Shown here one piece after another: positions 27,541 to 36,668 of a stretch of DNA of 64,000 nucleotides (positions within the stretch are counted from its first letter, which is position 1; the number at the start of each line of letters is the position of its first letter). Source of the stretch: Caldilineaceae bacterium. Its GTDB lineage: Bacteria > Chloroflexota > Anaerolineae > Caldilineales > Caldilineaceae. The notes under the pieces are model-generated. The model was not told the DNA's origin, ran no database searches, and was given only the letters and a program-made list of their open reading frames with translations. The stretch lies in NCBI GenBank assembly GCA_019637685.1, contig JAHBVF010000030.1, positions 1 through 64,000 of the forward strand, given 5' to 3'. The translations under genes and the position numbers were made by a program.

Positions 27541-28560
27541 ATGATTATTGTCATGAAACAGGGCGCAGCGCCCCAGGAAATCGAGGCCGTTGTCAATCGT
27601 GTGGAAGAGCTGGGCTACAAAGTCCACCTGAGCCGGGGCGAGGCGCGCACGATTATCGGCATTATCGGTGCAGACGACTACCTGCTGCATCAGGACACAT
27701 TTGAAGTGCTGGACGGCGTGGAAAAGACAGTGCGCATTATGCAGCCTTACCGGTTGGCCAGCCGTGACTTTACGGGCGCGGCGTCGGAAATTCCAGTGGG
27801 GCCGCACGCGGTTATCGGCGGCAAGAAAATTGTGGTAATGGCCGGGCCGTGTAGTGTGGAGAGCCGGGAGCAGATTCTGGAAACCGCCCACGCCATCAAA
27901 GAAGCCGGCGCTACCGTCCTGCGCGGGGGTGCGTTCAAGCCCCGCAGCAGCCCCTACAGCTTTCAGGGCCTGGGCGAAGAAGGGCTGAAGTTTCTGGCCG
28001 AGGCCCGGGAGCAGACGGGGCTTCCCGTTATCACCGAAGTGATGAGTTCCGACGACATCGAACTGATCGGCGACTACACAGACATCTTTCAGGTGGGGGC
28101 ACGCAACAACCAGAACTACTCCCTGCTCAAAGCGCTGGGCAAAACCAACAAGCCGGTCTTTCTCAAACGGGGTATCAGTGGCACAATTCAGGAGTTGCTG
28201 ATGAGTGCAGAATATATCCTCAGCGGCGGCAATATGCAGGTGATGGTCTGCGAGCGGGGCATCCGCACCTACGAAACAGCCACCCGCAATACCTTTGACA
28301 TCAACGCCATTCCCCTGCTCAAAAATCTCACCCACCTGCCCGTCGTGGCTGATCCTGCCCACGGCACAGGCCAGTGGGAACTGGTGAGTCCGGTGGCCAA
28401 AGCTGCTGTGGCCGCGGGCGCGGACGCGCTGATGATCGAAGTTCACCCCGACCCCAGCAAAGCCTGGAGCGACGGCGCGCAAAGTCTGACACCGGAACGC
28501 TTCGGTCAACTGATGAAAGAGCTACGCCCCATCGCCGAGGCTGTGGGACGGGGCATCTGA
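27541..28560 (+). CDS. aroF: 3-deoxy-7-phosphoheptulonate synthase, type I-beta (second copy)
   Basis: This second, 339-residue paralogue has the same barrel motifs ([48 protein letters not shown]) but a clearly different N-terminal domain ([20 protein letters not shown]). The tandem pair probably arose by duplication and may respond to different end products. It follows the first copy after a 107-bp gap holding a palindromic repeat. AAAGGA precedes the ATG. Confidence 0.94.
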   Translation: MIIVMKQGAAPQEIEAVVNRVEELGYKVHLSRGEARTIIGIIGADDYLLHQDTFEVLDGVEKTVRIMQPYRLASRDFTGAASEIPVGPHAVIGGKKIVVMAGPCSVESREQILETAHAIKEAGATVLRGGAFKPRSSPYSFQGLGEEGLKFLAEAREQTGLPVITEVMSSDDIELIGDYTDIFQVGARNNQNYSLLKALGKTNKPVFLKRGISGTIQELLMSAEYILSGGNMQVMVCERGIRTYETATRNTFDINAIPLLKNLTHLPVVADPAHGTGQWELVSPVAKAAVAAGADALMIEVHPDPSKAWSDGAQSLTPERFGQLMKELRPIAEAVGRGI

Positions 28561-28607
28561 ACGGTTGGGGTGGATGGGTTCGCTGGGTAGCCCTGGGATA
28601 AATCCCA

Positions 28608-28675
28608 GTCTGATGGCTGAAGTCGTCTAAAGACGACCAAAATTCAGTCCACTTCAGTGGACTTCAGCTATCAGA
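28608..28675. repeat. Cruciform repeat with two inner hairpins
   Basis: Outer arms GTCTGATGGCTGAAGTC and GACTTCAGCTATCAGAC (one mismatch) enclose two hairpins, GTCGTCTAAAGACGAC and GTCCACTTCAGTGGAC. A small CTGGGATAAATCCCAG hairpin precedes it (28593-28608), and a CACATTGCCAG direct repeat follows (about 28704-28733). All lie in the gap before tyrA. Confidence 0.8.
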
Positions 28676-28829
28676 CGGCAATTGGTTGCCGGGGTCTAGG
28701 AATATTGCCAGCACATTGCCAGCACATTGCCAGTCACCGTGCTGTACTGCAAGTGGCACATCGTCCCTGGGATAGATCCTGCACCCGCGTTCCATTCTTA
28801 AATCCGTGTTCTTCTGCTGAGATAACTCA

Positions 28830-29699
28830 ATGACCAAACGACTATCCAACTGCCGCGTTACCGTCGTCGGCCTGGGGCTGATGGGCGCAAGCCTGTGCAT
28901 GGACCTGGTGCAGGGCAAGCTCTGCCGGGAGGTGCGCGGGGTGGCCCGTCGCGCCGAAACCGCGCTCTCCGCTTTCTTCGAGAACGCGGTGGATCAGGCC
29001 ACCACCGATCTGCACACCGGCGTGGCCGGCGCGGATATCGTTATCCTGGCCACGCCCGTGCGCACGATTGTGGATATGCTGGCCGAAGTCGGCCCCCTGC
29101 TCTGGCCGGGCACACTGGTGATGGATATGGGCAGCACAAAGGGCGATATCTGCGCGGCGATGGACGCCCTGCCCCATCACATCCAGCCCATCGGCGGCCA
29201 CCCCATGACAGGCAAAGAGACGGCTGGCTTCGAGTCGGCTGAGCCGGGTCTCTATCGGGAGGCCACATGGGTGCTGACACCTCTGCCCCGTACCAGCCAG
29301 GAGACAATCGATCTCTCCCTGGAGCTGGTCCAGGCAGTGGGCGCAAAGCCGGTGGTGCTGGAGCCGCGTCGCCACGACCGACTGGTGGCGGCCATCAGCC
29401 ACCTGCCCTTCCTGCTCTCCAGCGCCCTCGTTCACACAGTGGACTGCACAGGTGTGGACGATCCCGCGGTCTGGCAACTGGCCGCGGGGGGATTCCGCGA
29501 CACCAGCCGGGTGGCAGCCAGCGACACCCGGATGTTTATGGACATTCTGATGACCAACCGGGAGGCTGTCCTGGCCCAGTTGGATACGCTGGACATTCAA
29601 CTACACGAACTGCGCTGTCTGCTCGCCAACGGCGACGAAGCCGACCTGCGCGCCAAATTGTCCCACTCGCAAAAATTACGCGCGGAGTGGAAAAAATAA
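28830..29699 (+). CDS. tyrA: Prephenate dehydrogenase
   Basis: It oxidises and decarboxylates prephenate to 4-hydroxyphenylpyruvate for tyrosine. The 289-residue protein starts with an NAD-binding motif [17 protein letters not shown]; active-site features include DMGSTKGDI and [17 protein letters not shown]. There is no C-terminal ACT domain, so feedback control may rest elsewhere. Ribosome-binding signal is weak. Confidence 0.94.
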   Translation: MTKRLSNCRVTVVGLGLMGASLCMDLVQGKLCREVRGVARRAETALSAFFENAVDQATTDLHTGVAGADIVILATPVRTIVDMLAEVGPLLWPGTLVMDMGSTKGDICAAMDALPHHIQPIGGHPMTGKETAGFESAEPGLYREATWVLTPLPRTSQETIDLSLELVQAVGAKPVVLEPRRHDRLVAAISHLPFLLSSALVHTVDCTGVDDPAVWQLAAGGFRDTSRVAASDTRMFMDILMTNREAVLAQLDTLDIQLHELRCLLANGDEADLRAKLSHSQKLRAEWKK

Positions 29700-29718
29700 G
29701 GACTGGGGCCGGGGCGCG

Positions 29719-29768
29719 GAGACTGGACAGTTCCAGTCTCTTGTCCCCAATCCCCAATCCCCAATCCC
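29719..29768. repeat. Hairpin plus TCCCCAA direct repeat before aroA
   Basis: A 9-bp hairpin (GAGACTGGA/TCCAGTCTC) is followed by three TCCCCAA units. It fills the tyrA-aroA gap. Confidence 0.6.
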
Positions 29769-29778
29769 TGGAACTCCT

Positions 29779-31095
29779 ATGGCAAACCAACTCATCATCC
29801 ACAGCGGACACCCCCTCATCGGCCAATGCCGGGTTCCCGGCGACAAATCCATCAGCCACCGGGCTGTCATCTTCGGCTCCCTTGCCCAGGGGCGTACCCG
29901 CATTCGCAACTTCCTCAACGGCCACGACTGCTTTGCCACTATCAATGTTATGCGGGCACTGGGCGTGCGCATCGATCAGCGCTCCCCCACGGACCTGGTG
30001 GTGAACGGTGTGGGGCTGAACGGGCTGCAAGAGCCGGAGGATGTGCTGGACTGCGCCAACAGCGGCACAACCATTCGCCTGATGACCGGTCTGCTGGCGG
30101 GGCAACCTTTCGCTTCTGTGCTCACCGGAACTGATCAGATTCGGCGCAGGCCAATGGACCGCATTGTGGCCCCCCTGCGCCAGATGGGCGCACGCATCAC
30201 CGGCAGGCAGGATGGCAAGTTGGCTCCCCTTTCCATTGCTCCTGCCGATCTGCAAGCCATCGAATATGACATGCCTGTGGCCAGCGCGCAGGTAAAAAGC
30301 TGCGTGCTGCTGGCGGGCCTCTTTGCCCACGGACTGACAATCATCCGCGAACCCGGCCCGGCCCGGGACCACACTGAACGGATGCTGATTGCTATGGGTG
30401 CGCCGATCGAAGTGCTGGGCGGCAGTACAATCCACGGCGAACGACCCCAACGCCCCCTCAAACCTCTGGACATTACCATACCTGGCGACATCTCCTCCGC
30501 GGCCTTTCTGCTGGCCGCGGGTGCGCTCACACCCGGCAGCAACCTGACGATTGCCGATGTGGGCATCAACCCCACCCGCATCGGCATTGTGGATGCGCTG
30601 GCCGAAATGGGCGCGGCCATCCAGTACAAAAGCCGCACAGAGCAGGGCGGCGAACCCACGGCCAATCTGGTGGTGACCACCAGCGAACTGCGGGGCACAA
30701 CCTTTGGCGGCGAGCAGATCGTCACAATGATCGACGAACTGCCCACCCTGGCCGTCGTCGCCACCCAGGCTGTGGGCCGCACAATCATCCGGGACGCCGC
30801 GGAACTGCGGGTGAAGGAAGTGAACCGCATCGACGCCACTGTGACCGAACTCAAAAAGATGGGCGCACGCATCACCGGCACAGCCGACGGCTTCGTCATC
30901 GATGGCCCCACTCCCCTCCACGGCGCGGTGGTAGACAGCCACGGGGACCACCGGCTGGCCATGGCCTGGACCGTCGCTGGCTTAATTGCCAAAGGCAGCA
31001 CAACCATCTACAATGCCCACGTCACCGCGGACAGTTTTCCTGGCTTTGAAATGACACTGCGTGCATTGGGCGCAGAAATTGAGGAGAAGGGATAG
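29779..31095 (+). CDS. aroA: 3-phosphoshikimate 1-carboxyvinyltransferase (EPSP synthase)
   Basis: It joins PEP to shikimate 3-phosphate. The 438-residue protein carries VPGDKSISHRAVIFGSLA, NSGTTIRLMTGLLAG and RDHTERML, and ends with HGDHRLAMAW, all standard for EPSP synthase. Its position after tyrA and before aroE keeps the shikimate trunk genes together. aroB, aroD/Q, aroK and aroC are not in the window. Confidence 0.96.
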   Translation: MANQLIIHSGHPLIGQCRVPGDKSISHRAVIFGSLAQGRTRIRNFLNGHDCFATINVMRALGVRIDQRSPTDLVVNGVGLNGLQEPEDVLDCANSGTTIRLMTGLLAGQPFASVLTGTDQIRRRPMDRIVAPLRQMGARITGRQDGKLAPLSIAPADLQAIEYDMPVASAQVKSCVLLAGLFAHGLTIIREPGPARDHTERMLIAMGAPIEVLGGSTIHGERPQRPLKPLDITIPGDISSAAFLLAAGALTPGSNLTIADVGINPTRIGIVDALAEMGAAIQYKSRTEQGGEPTANLVVTTSELRGTTFGGEQIVTMIDELPTLAVVATQAVGRTIIRDAAELRVKEVNRIDATVTELKKMGARITGTADGFVIDGPTPLHGAVVDSHGDHRLAMAWTVAGLIAKGSTTIYNAHVTADSFPGFEMTLRALGAEIEEKG

Positions 31096-31102
31096 GTGAT
31101 TG

Positions 31103-31137
31103 GGTGATTAGGTGATTGGACAAATCACCTAATCACC
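31103..31137. repeat. 15-bp inverted repeat (GGTGATTAGGTGATT)
   Basis: Perfect arms GGTGATTAGGTGATT and AATCACCTAATCACC with a 5-base loop lie between aroA and aroE. Confidence 0.8.
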
Positions 31138-31159
31138 TAACCGCCTGTCAATACGGCAA

Positions 31160-32062
31160 ATGATACAGCCAATCAACCAATCACCCTTCCCCCTCCCCAC
31201 CGACATCACCGCCAGTACAACCCTCGTCGGGCTGATCGGCTGGCCTATCAGCCACAGCGTCAGCCCGGTGATGCACAACGCGGCCTTTGCCGAGTTGCGT
31301 ATGAACTGGCGCTATGTGCCCCTGCCTGTGCGCCCGGAACAGGTGGCAGAAGCGGTGGCAGGCGTGCGCGCGCTGGGGCTGCGCGGCGTCAATGTGACCG
31401 TCCCCCACAAGCAGGCGGTGATGCCCTTTCTGGACCGCTGGTCGCCGGCCGCGGCCGCGATTGGCGCGGTCAATACAATACTCGTCGGCGCAGAGGGCGA
31501 ACTGCTGGGCGACAACACCGACGCGGCCGGTTTTATTACCGACCTGCGCGCCAACGGTGTGGACCCGGCGGGCAAACGGGTGGTTGTGGTCGGCGCGGGG
31601 GGATCAGCAAGAGCAGTTGTCTATGGGTTGGCCGAGGCGGGCTGTGCGTCGCTCGTCCTGCTCAACCGCACCCTGGACAAAGCCGAAAGCCTGCTGGCGG
31701 CCATGTGTGAACTCTTCCCGGACGTGCCTATGACAGCCCGGCCCTTTCCCGACGGCGTGGCCGCCAGCGCGCCCGATGCCGAACTGATCGTCAACTGCAC
31801 TTCCCTGGGGATGTCGCCCAATCTGGAAGGGCTGCCCTGGGACGAAGACGTGGAATTCCATGCAGGCCAGACGGTCTACGATCTGGTCTACAACCCGGCT
31901 GTCACCCGCCTGCTTCAGCTCGCCAGCGTAGACGGCGCGACAGTCATCGGCGGGCTGGGGATGCTCATCCACCAGGGCGCGATTGCGTTTGAACGCTGGA
32001 CTGGAGAAAACGCTCCGGTGGAGGTGATGCAGCGGGCGGTGAATGTGGTCTTTGATCGGTAA
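31160..32062 (+). CDS. aroE: Shikimate dehydrogenase
   Basis: It reduces 3-dehydroshikimate with NADPH. The 300-residue protein has the catalytic Lys/Asp motifs NVTVPHKQAV and DNTDAAGF, the NADP loop VVVGAGGSARAVVYGL with LNRTLDKAE, and GLGMLIHQG near the end. ATG at 31160 is the first start after the repeat; its ribosome-binding site is weak. Confidence 0.95.
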   Translation: MIQPINQSPFPLPTDITASTTLVGLIGWPISHSVSPVMHNAAFAELRMNWRYVPLPVRPEQVAEAVAGVRALGLRGVNVTVPHKQAVMPFLDRWSPAAAAIGAVNTILVGAEGELLGDNTDAAGFITDLRANGVDPAGKRVVVVGAGGSARAVVYGLAEAGCASLVLLNRTLDKAESLLAAMCELFPDVPMTARPFPDGVAASAPDAELIVNCTSLGMSPNLEGLPWDEDVEFHAGQTVYDLVYNPAVTRLLQLASVDGATVIGGLGMLIHQGAIAFERWTGENAPVEVMQRAVNVVFDR

Positions 32063-32134
32063 AGAGTGCCGGACATTTGAAGGCGAAAACACACACTCAT
32101 AAGCAGGCAACTGATATAGGGAGCAGAGTCTGTA

Positions 32135-32815
32135 ATGAAAAAGCGGATTGCCGCTGTTATCTTTGATCTCGACGAAACGCTATTGGATCGGAGCGCCTCA
32201 ATTCGAGCCTTTATCGAGGAGCAGTACGTTCGCTTTCTACCCCAATTGGCGCATATTCCGCGGGAAAGATTTGAAAATAGTTTTCTGGCGCTTGACGGTT
32301 TTGGCTACACTCCCCGGCAGGAGGTGTACGAGCAGTTAGTGGACGAATTGGATGTTGCTGTCACCGCCGCGCAATTTGTAGTCGATTTCCGAGAGAATGG
32401 ATGGCGTACCTGCCTGCTCTTCCCGCGCACGCGGGAACTGCTGCAAAAATTGCGCAGTAATGGTTATCGTACGGCGATTATTACCAACGGTTCAACCCAT
32501 TCACAACAGGCGAAAATGGAGCGGACAGGTCTCGCAACGCTCGTTGATGAGGTGCTGATTTCAGAGAAGGAAGGGATACGCAAGCCTGATCCGAAAATCT
32601 TTTATCGCGCCTGCGAACGCCTATGTGTAGAGCCATCGGCCTGTCTTTTTGTGGGGGATCACCCTGAAGCCGACATCAGTGGTGCGCAAACAGTCGGAAT
32701 GCGTACTGTCTGGCGCAAGGGCCATCTGCCTTGGCCGCAGGACTTCCATCTTCAACCCGATTACAGTATTGATGAAATCAGTGAGCTAGTGGAGTTTCGA
32801 CTGTTCGGTCTATAA
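32135..32815 (+). CDS. HAD superfamily hydrolase
   Basis: The 226-residue phosphatase has the HAD motifs: VIFDLDETLLD (Asp10 nucleophile, Asp12), TNGSTHSQQ (motif II), KPDPKIFY (motif III Lys) and FVGDHPEADISGA (motif IV). The cap sits between motifs I and II, as in YjjG/Gph-like enzymes. It lies between aroE and the trpBA genes, but substrate and role in aromatic synthesis are unknown. GGGAG precedes the ATG. Confidence 0.88.
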   Translation: MKKRIAAVIFDLDETLLDRSASIRAFIEEQYVRFLPQLAHIPRERFENSFLALDGFGYTPRQEVYEQLVDELDVAVTAAQFVVDFRENGWRTCLLFPRTRELLQKLRSNGYRTAIITNGSTHSQQAKMERTGLATLVDEVLISEKEGIRKPDPKIFYRACERLCVEPSACLFVGDHPEADISGAQTVGMRTVWRKGHLPWPQDFHLQPDYSIDEISELVEFRLFGL

Positions 32816-32866
32816 CGAATTTTGCAGAAGAGCGTAGACAAAAGATACATTCATATCATCCTTTTT

Positions 32867-33607
32867 ATGACAACGACTTCTCAATTCATCTGGACTTCAG
32901 AGGACTCCCAAACTTTTCTCGACTACGGGCGCTATTTTATGCCGGAGCGGGAACGGCAGATCGAGACGATCTGCGGGCTGATTCCGCCTTTGCCGAGCGG
33001 GGCGGAAATTATCGAACTCTGCTGCGGCGAGGGTTTGCTGGCCCAGGCACTGCTGGAACGCTTCCCCGACGCAACTGTGCGGGGAATGGACGGCTCATCG
33101 GAGATGCTGGCCACAGCGGACAAGCGGCTGGCTGGGTTTGGTGAGCGCTTTCAGCCACGGCATTTCGATCTGGCGAGCAGCGATTGGCGATCCGCCATCC
33201 GGGATGCCCACGCAGTTGTCTCCTCCCTGGCAATCCATCATCTGGACGGGCCAGCGAAGCAGGCGCTCTTTGCCGATGTCTACCGGATACTGGCTCCGGG
33301 CGGCGTCTTTGTGATTGCCGATGTGATTGCGCCCGCAGGCAAACAGGCCGAATCTGTGGCCGCCGACGCCTGGGACTGGGCCGTACACCAGCGCTCGTTG
33401 GAACTGGACGGCAATCTCGACGGCTTTGAACTTTTCCAGAGGGAACAGTGGAATCTATACCGCTATTTCGATCCCGACGACATCGACAAACCGTCGCCCC
33501 TGTTCGCCCAATTGCAGTGGCTGGCCGCAGCCGGTTTTGTCGATGTGGACGTCTACTGGATGCAGGCCTGTCACGCTATTTTTAGAGGCGTGAAAAATGA
33601 AACGTGA
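32867..33607 (+). CDS. Class I SAM-dependent methyltransferase
   Basis: The 246-residue protein shows SAM-binding motif I ([16 protein letters not shown]), an acidic post-motif ([10 protein letters not shown]) and the Rossmann end [16 protein letters not shown]. The TTG at 32822 would add 15 residues; ATG at 32867 is preferred. The stop codon (33605-33607) lies inside the palindromic repeat that follows, suggesting the original 3' end was changed by repeat insertion. Substrate unknown. Confidence 0.82.
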   Translation: MTTTSQFIWTSEDSQTFLDYGRYFMPERERQIETICGLIPPLPSGAEIIELCCGEGLLAQALLERFPDATVRGMDGSSEMLATADKRLAGFGERFQPRHFDLASSDWRSAIRDAHAVVSSLAIHHLDGPAKQALFADVYRILAPGGVFVIADVIAPAGKQAESVAADAWDWAVHQRSLELDGNLDGFELFQREQWNLYRYFDPDDIDKPSPLFAQLQWLAAAGFVDVDVYWMQACHAIFRGVKNET

Positions 33608-33641
33608 AATCAGGCTGCCTGATCCCACCGTTCACGTTTCA
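33598..33641. repeat. Palindromic repeat of the ACGTGAAACG family
   Basis: Arms TGAAACGTGAA and TTCACGTTTCA enclose a smaller hairpin ATCAGGCTGCCTGAT. The left arm contains the methyltransferase stop codon. Confidence 0.8.
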
Positions 33642-33708
33642 ATCATCGACGCGCTGTTCGGCACTACTTACGCAGTACGAAACACGCATTAGCACAATCG
33701 AGGAACCA

Positions 33709-34956
33709 ATGACACCAACCAAACCCACCACCCGTATCAACTACCGGGCACTCCCCGACGAGAACGGGCGCTTTGGTCCCTATGGCGGCAAGTATGTGCC
33801 GGAGACGCTCATGCCCGCGCTGGACGAACTGGAAGAAGCCTATCTCCAGGCCCGCAACGATTCCGGCTTTATGGCCGAACTGGGCCGTCTGCAGCGGACG
33901 TATGTGGGGCGGCCCACGCCCATCAGCTATGCCCGGCGACTGAGCGAGCATCTGGGCGGCGCGCAAATTTATCTGAAGCGGGAAGACCTGGCCCACTCCG
34001 GCGCGCACAAGATCAACAACGCGCTGGGCCAGGCATTGCTGATGAAGCGCAAAATGGGCAAGACCCGCATTGTGGCCGAGACGGGCGCGGGCCAGCACGG
34101 CGTCGCCACGGCCACCGCGGCCGCGCTGCTGGGCATCGAATGTGTGGTCTATATGGGCACAGTCGATATGGCCCGCCAGCAGCCCAACGTCTTTCGCATG
34201 AAATTGCTGGGGACCGAAGTGCGGGGCGTGGAGAGCGGCTCCAAGACCCTCAAAGATGCCATCAACGAGGCCATCCGGGATTGGGTCACGAACGTGCGCA
34301 CCACCCACTATCTGCTGGGCAGCGCGCTGGGGCCACATCCCTATCCGGCAATGGTGCGGGACTTCCAATCCGTTATCGGCCAGGAAGCGTTGGTACAGAT
34401 GCAGGACGGAGAGATCGGCCCCGGTCGTCTGCCCGATGTGATTGTGGCCTGTGTGGGCGGCGGCAGCAACGCCATCGGCGTCTTTCACCCTTTCCTGGAA
34501 CACGAAAATGTGCGGCTGATCGGCGTGGAAGCCGGCGGTCGCGGCATTGAGAGCGGGGAGCACGCGGCCCGCTTTGCCGACCCCGAACTGGGGCGACTGG
34601 GCGTACTACAGGGCACAATGAGCTATGTGATGCAGGATCAGGACGGCCAGATCGCGCTCACCCACTCCATTTCTGCCGGGCTGGACTACGCCAGTGTGGG
34701 GCCAGAGCACGCCTGGCTGCGGGATTTGGAGCGGGCCGAATACACCTATTGCACCGACGAGCAGGCCCTGGAGGGTTTCAAAGCGCTCTGCCATTTGGAG
34801 GGGATCATCCCGGCGCTGGAGAGTGCCCACGCCATCGGCCACGTGCTGGAACTGGCCCCGACGCTGCCCAAGAATCAGGCGATTCTGGTCAATTTGAGCG
34901 GGCGGGGCGACAAGGATTTGGGTACAGTTATGTCCGTATTGGGGGAGGAACTATGA
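33709..34956 (+). CDS. trpB: Tryptophan synthase beta subunit (TrpB1 type)
   Basis: It makes tryptophan from indole and serine with PLP. The 415-residue protein has the PLP lysine in [27 protein letters not shown], the phosphate loop [10 protein letters not shown] and the monovalent-cation region. It is the TrpA-coupled form. The ATG at 33709 has AGGA just upstream; the frame to 33604 covers repeat DNA. It overlaps trpA by four bases (ATGA). Confidence 0.96.
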   Translation: MTPTKPTTRINYRALPDENGRFGPYGGKYVPETLMPALDELEEAYLQARNDSGFMAELGRLQRTYVGRPTPISYARRLSEHLGGAQIYLKREDLAHSGAHKINNALGQALLMKRKMGKTRIVAETGAGQHGVATATAAALLGIECVVYMGTVDMARQQPNVFRMKLLGTEVRGVESGSKTLKDAINEAIRDWVTNVRTTHYLLGSALGPHPYPAMVRDFQSVIGQEALVQMQDGEIGPGRLPDVIVACVGGGSNAIGVFHPFLEHENVRLIGVEAGGRGIESGEHAARFADPELGRLGVLQGTMSYVMQDQDGQIALTHSISAGLDYASVGPEHAWLRDLERAEYTYCTDEQALEGFKALCHLEGIIPALESAHAIGHVLELAPTLPKNQAILVNLSGRGDKDLGTVMSVLGEEL

Positions 34957-35753
34957 GCGGTGTGGAGCGGATTCAGCAGGTTTTTGCAGCACTGAAGGCC
35001 AAGAAACAGGCCGCGTTTATGCCCTATCACGCGATGGGCTATCCCACCAGGCAGACTTCTTTGGAAGTGGTGGCCGCCCTGGCGGAATCGGGTGCAGACC
35101 TTTTCGAGATCGGCATCCCCCACAGCGATCCCCTGGCCGATGGACCGACGGTCCAGGCGGCGACGGACACGGCCATCCGCGGCGGCACAACAGTGGCCGG
35201 CTGTCTGGCGATGATACGGGAACTGCGCGGGATGGGCATCGCCCAGCCCTTCTGCGCGATGAGCTATTACAATCCGATTCTGGCCTATGGGGAAGAGCGT
35301 TTTGTGGCCGACGCGGCCGCCGCGGGCGTGGATGGGCTGATCGTCCCTGACCTGCCACCGGGGGAGTCTTTGCGATTGGAGCCTGCTTGCCGGGAGGCAG
35401 GAATCGCCACCATCTATATGTTGGCCCCCACCAGTACAGAAGAACGCATCCGCTCGGTATCCGCCCACGCCACGGGCTTCATCTATCTGGTCAGCATCAC
35501 CGGCATTACAGGAGAACGCAACCAGTTGCCCCCAGACCTGACGGACTTTGTGCAGCGGGTACGCCGCCACACATCCCTGCCCCTGGCCGTGGGCTTTGGC
35601 ATCGGCAACCAAGCACAGGCAGCCCAGGTCGCGGGCATTGCCGATGGCGTAATTGTTGGCTCTGCGCTGGTGCGGGCCGCCGGATCAGAGGCGGGCGTGG
35701 ACGAAGTACGCAACCTGAGCACCAAGCTCGCAGCAGGCGCACACCGGGCCTAG
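34953..35753 (+). CDS. trpA: Tryptophan synthase alpha subunit
   Basis: It cleaves indole-3-glycerol phosphate and passes indole to TrpB. The 266-residue TIM barrel includes [19 protein letters not shown] (catalytic Glu and Asp) and the phosphate site [10 protein letters not shown], with GSALVR near the end. The start at 34953 overlaps the trpB stop and has GGAGG upstream. trpE, trpG, trpD, trpC and trpF are absent from the window. Confidence 0.95.
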   Translation: MSGVERIQQVFAALKAKKQAAFMPYHAMGYPTRQTSLEVVAALAESGADLFEIGIPHSDPLADGPTVQAATDTAIRGGTTVAGCLAMIRELRGMGIAQPFCAMSYYNPILAYGEERFVADAAAAGVDGLIVPDLPPGESLRLEPACREAGIATIYMLAPTSTEERIRSVSAHATGFIYLVSITGITGERNQLPPDLTDFVQRVRRHTSLPLAVGFGIGNQAQAAQVAGIADGVIVGSALVRAAGSEAGVDEVRNLSTKLAAGAHRA

Positions 35754-35800
35754 CGTACCAGTTTCGCCTTTATGATGAAAGCAATTCAGCCATTTATACA

Positions 35801-35830
35801 TTGTACTCCTGTGGTTGTGTTGGGTATGAT
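35801..35830 (+). promoter_or_regulatory. Possible promoter for the response regulator
   Basis: TTGTAC (35801-35806) and TATGAT (35825-35830) are 18 bp apart, in the 243-bp gap after trpA. This suggests separate transcription of the regulator. Confidence 0.5.
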
Positions 35831-35996
35831 ACAGATATGCCGCGAATCTCCGCAATATAGCCAGAACACGATAGCTGCAATATGCAATGGACAGCTACGG
35901 CTCGGTGTGGTTATGTGCGGTTCACGATTTTTTAATAAAAAAGGCCTGTCAAAGTACCGCAATGCAGCAACACAATGCAAAAAGGAGGGAACAACT

Positions 35997-36431
35997 ATGG
36001 CGATGAGGACAGGAAATAAGTGCGAAAAAGGAGCCGAAAAAGACTATGTGTTGGTGGTGGATGACGAACCACTGCTGTGCCGAATGGTAAGCGCGATGCT
36101 TATGCGAGCCGGTTATGATACCCAGACGGCCACAAATGGTCGGGAAGCCCTTCAGCAAGTGAAGAAATGCAGACCAGACATCATTACGCTGGATGTAATG
36201 ATGCCAGATATGTCAGGAATCGAAGTAGCCGGGCAGTTGCGAGCAGATCCCCAGACCGCGGGGATTCCGATTATCTTTGTCACCGCGCTGGACCGTTCTG
36301 TCTCTATGGACCTGCGCCGATTCACCGAAGAGCCAGATGTCTATCACGTGGACAAACCCTTTAGTCGTGAACAGTTGCTTATGCAGGTCACAATTGCACT
36401 GCAAGCCAAACAAAACCACCTGACCACCTGA
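35997..36431 (+). CDS. Single-domain (CheY-like) response regulator
   Basis: The 144-residue receiver domain has acidic pocket residues Asp22/Asp23 (VVDDEP), the phosphoacceptor Asp66 (ITLDVMMPD), Thr96 (FVTALD) and Lys120 (VDKPF). No output domain follows, so it acts by protein contact. No histidine kinase is nearby. AAGGAGG at 35982-35988 fixes the start at 35997 rather than the longer frame to 35772. Confidence 0.92.
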   Translation: MAMRTGNKCEKGAEKDYVLVVDDEPLLCRMVSAMLMRAGYDTQTATNGREALQQVKKCRPDIITLDVMMPDMSGIEVAGQLRADPQTAGIPIIFVTALDRSVSMDLRRFTEEPDVYHVDKPFSREQLLMQVTIALQAKQNHLTT

Positions 36432-36466
36432 GCGCCTTTTGCGGGCGTCAAAGAATTATTACAACA

Positions 36467-36524
36467 AAGGGCACGAATCGAGAACAGGATTTCCCGCCTG
36501 GTTCTCTGGATTCGTGCCCTTTTT
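36467..36524 (+). terminator. Intrinsic terminator after the response regulator
   Basis: A long stem (AGGGCACGAATC/GATTCGTGCCCT with inner GAGAACAGG/CCTGGTTCTC) is followed by TTTTTC. Confidence 0.8.
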
Positions 36525-36668
36525 CTTTCTGTCTGCGCAACGATTCGGGCGTTGGGTGCATCGCACCTGAGCAGCTACCCGTCTGCTATACCGCGTGACG
36601 CGTCGAGCCTGTTCTGTCGCGCGCCTGGACGATTCCGCGCCGGGCAGTGTATGCCCGGACAGTGAACC

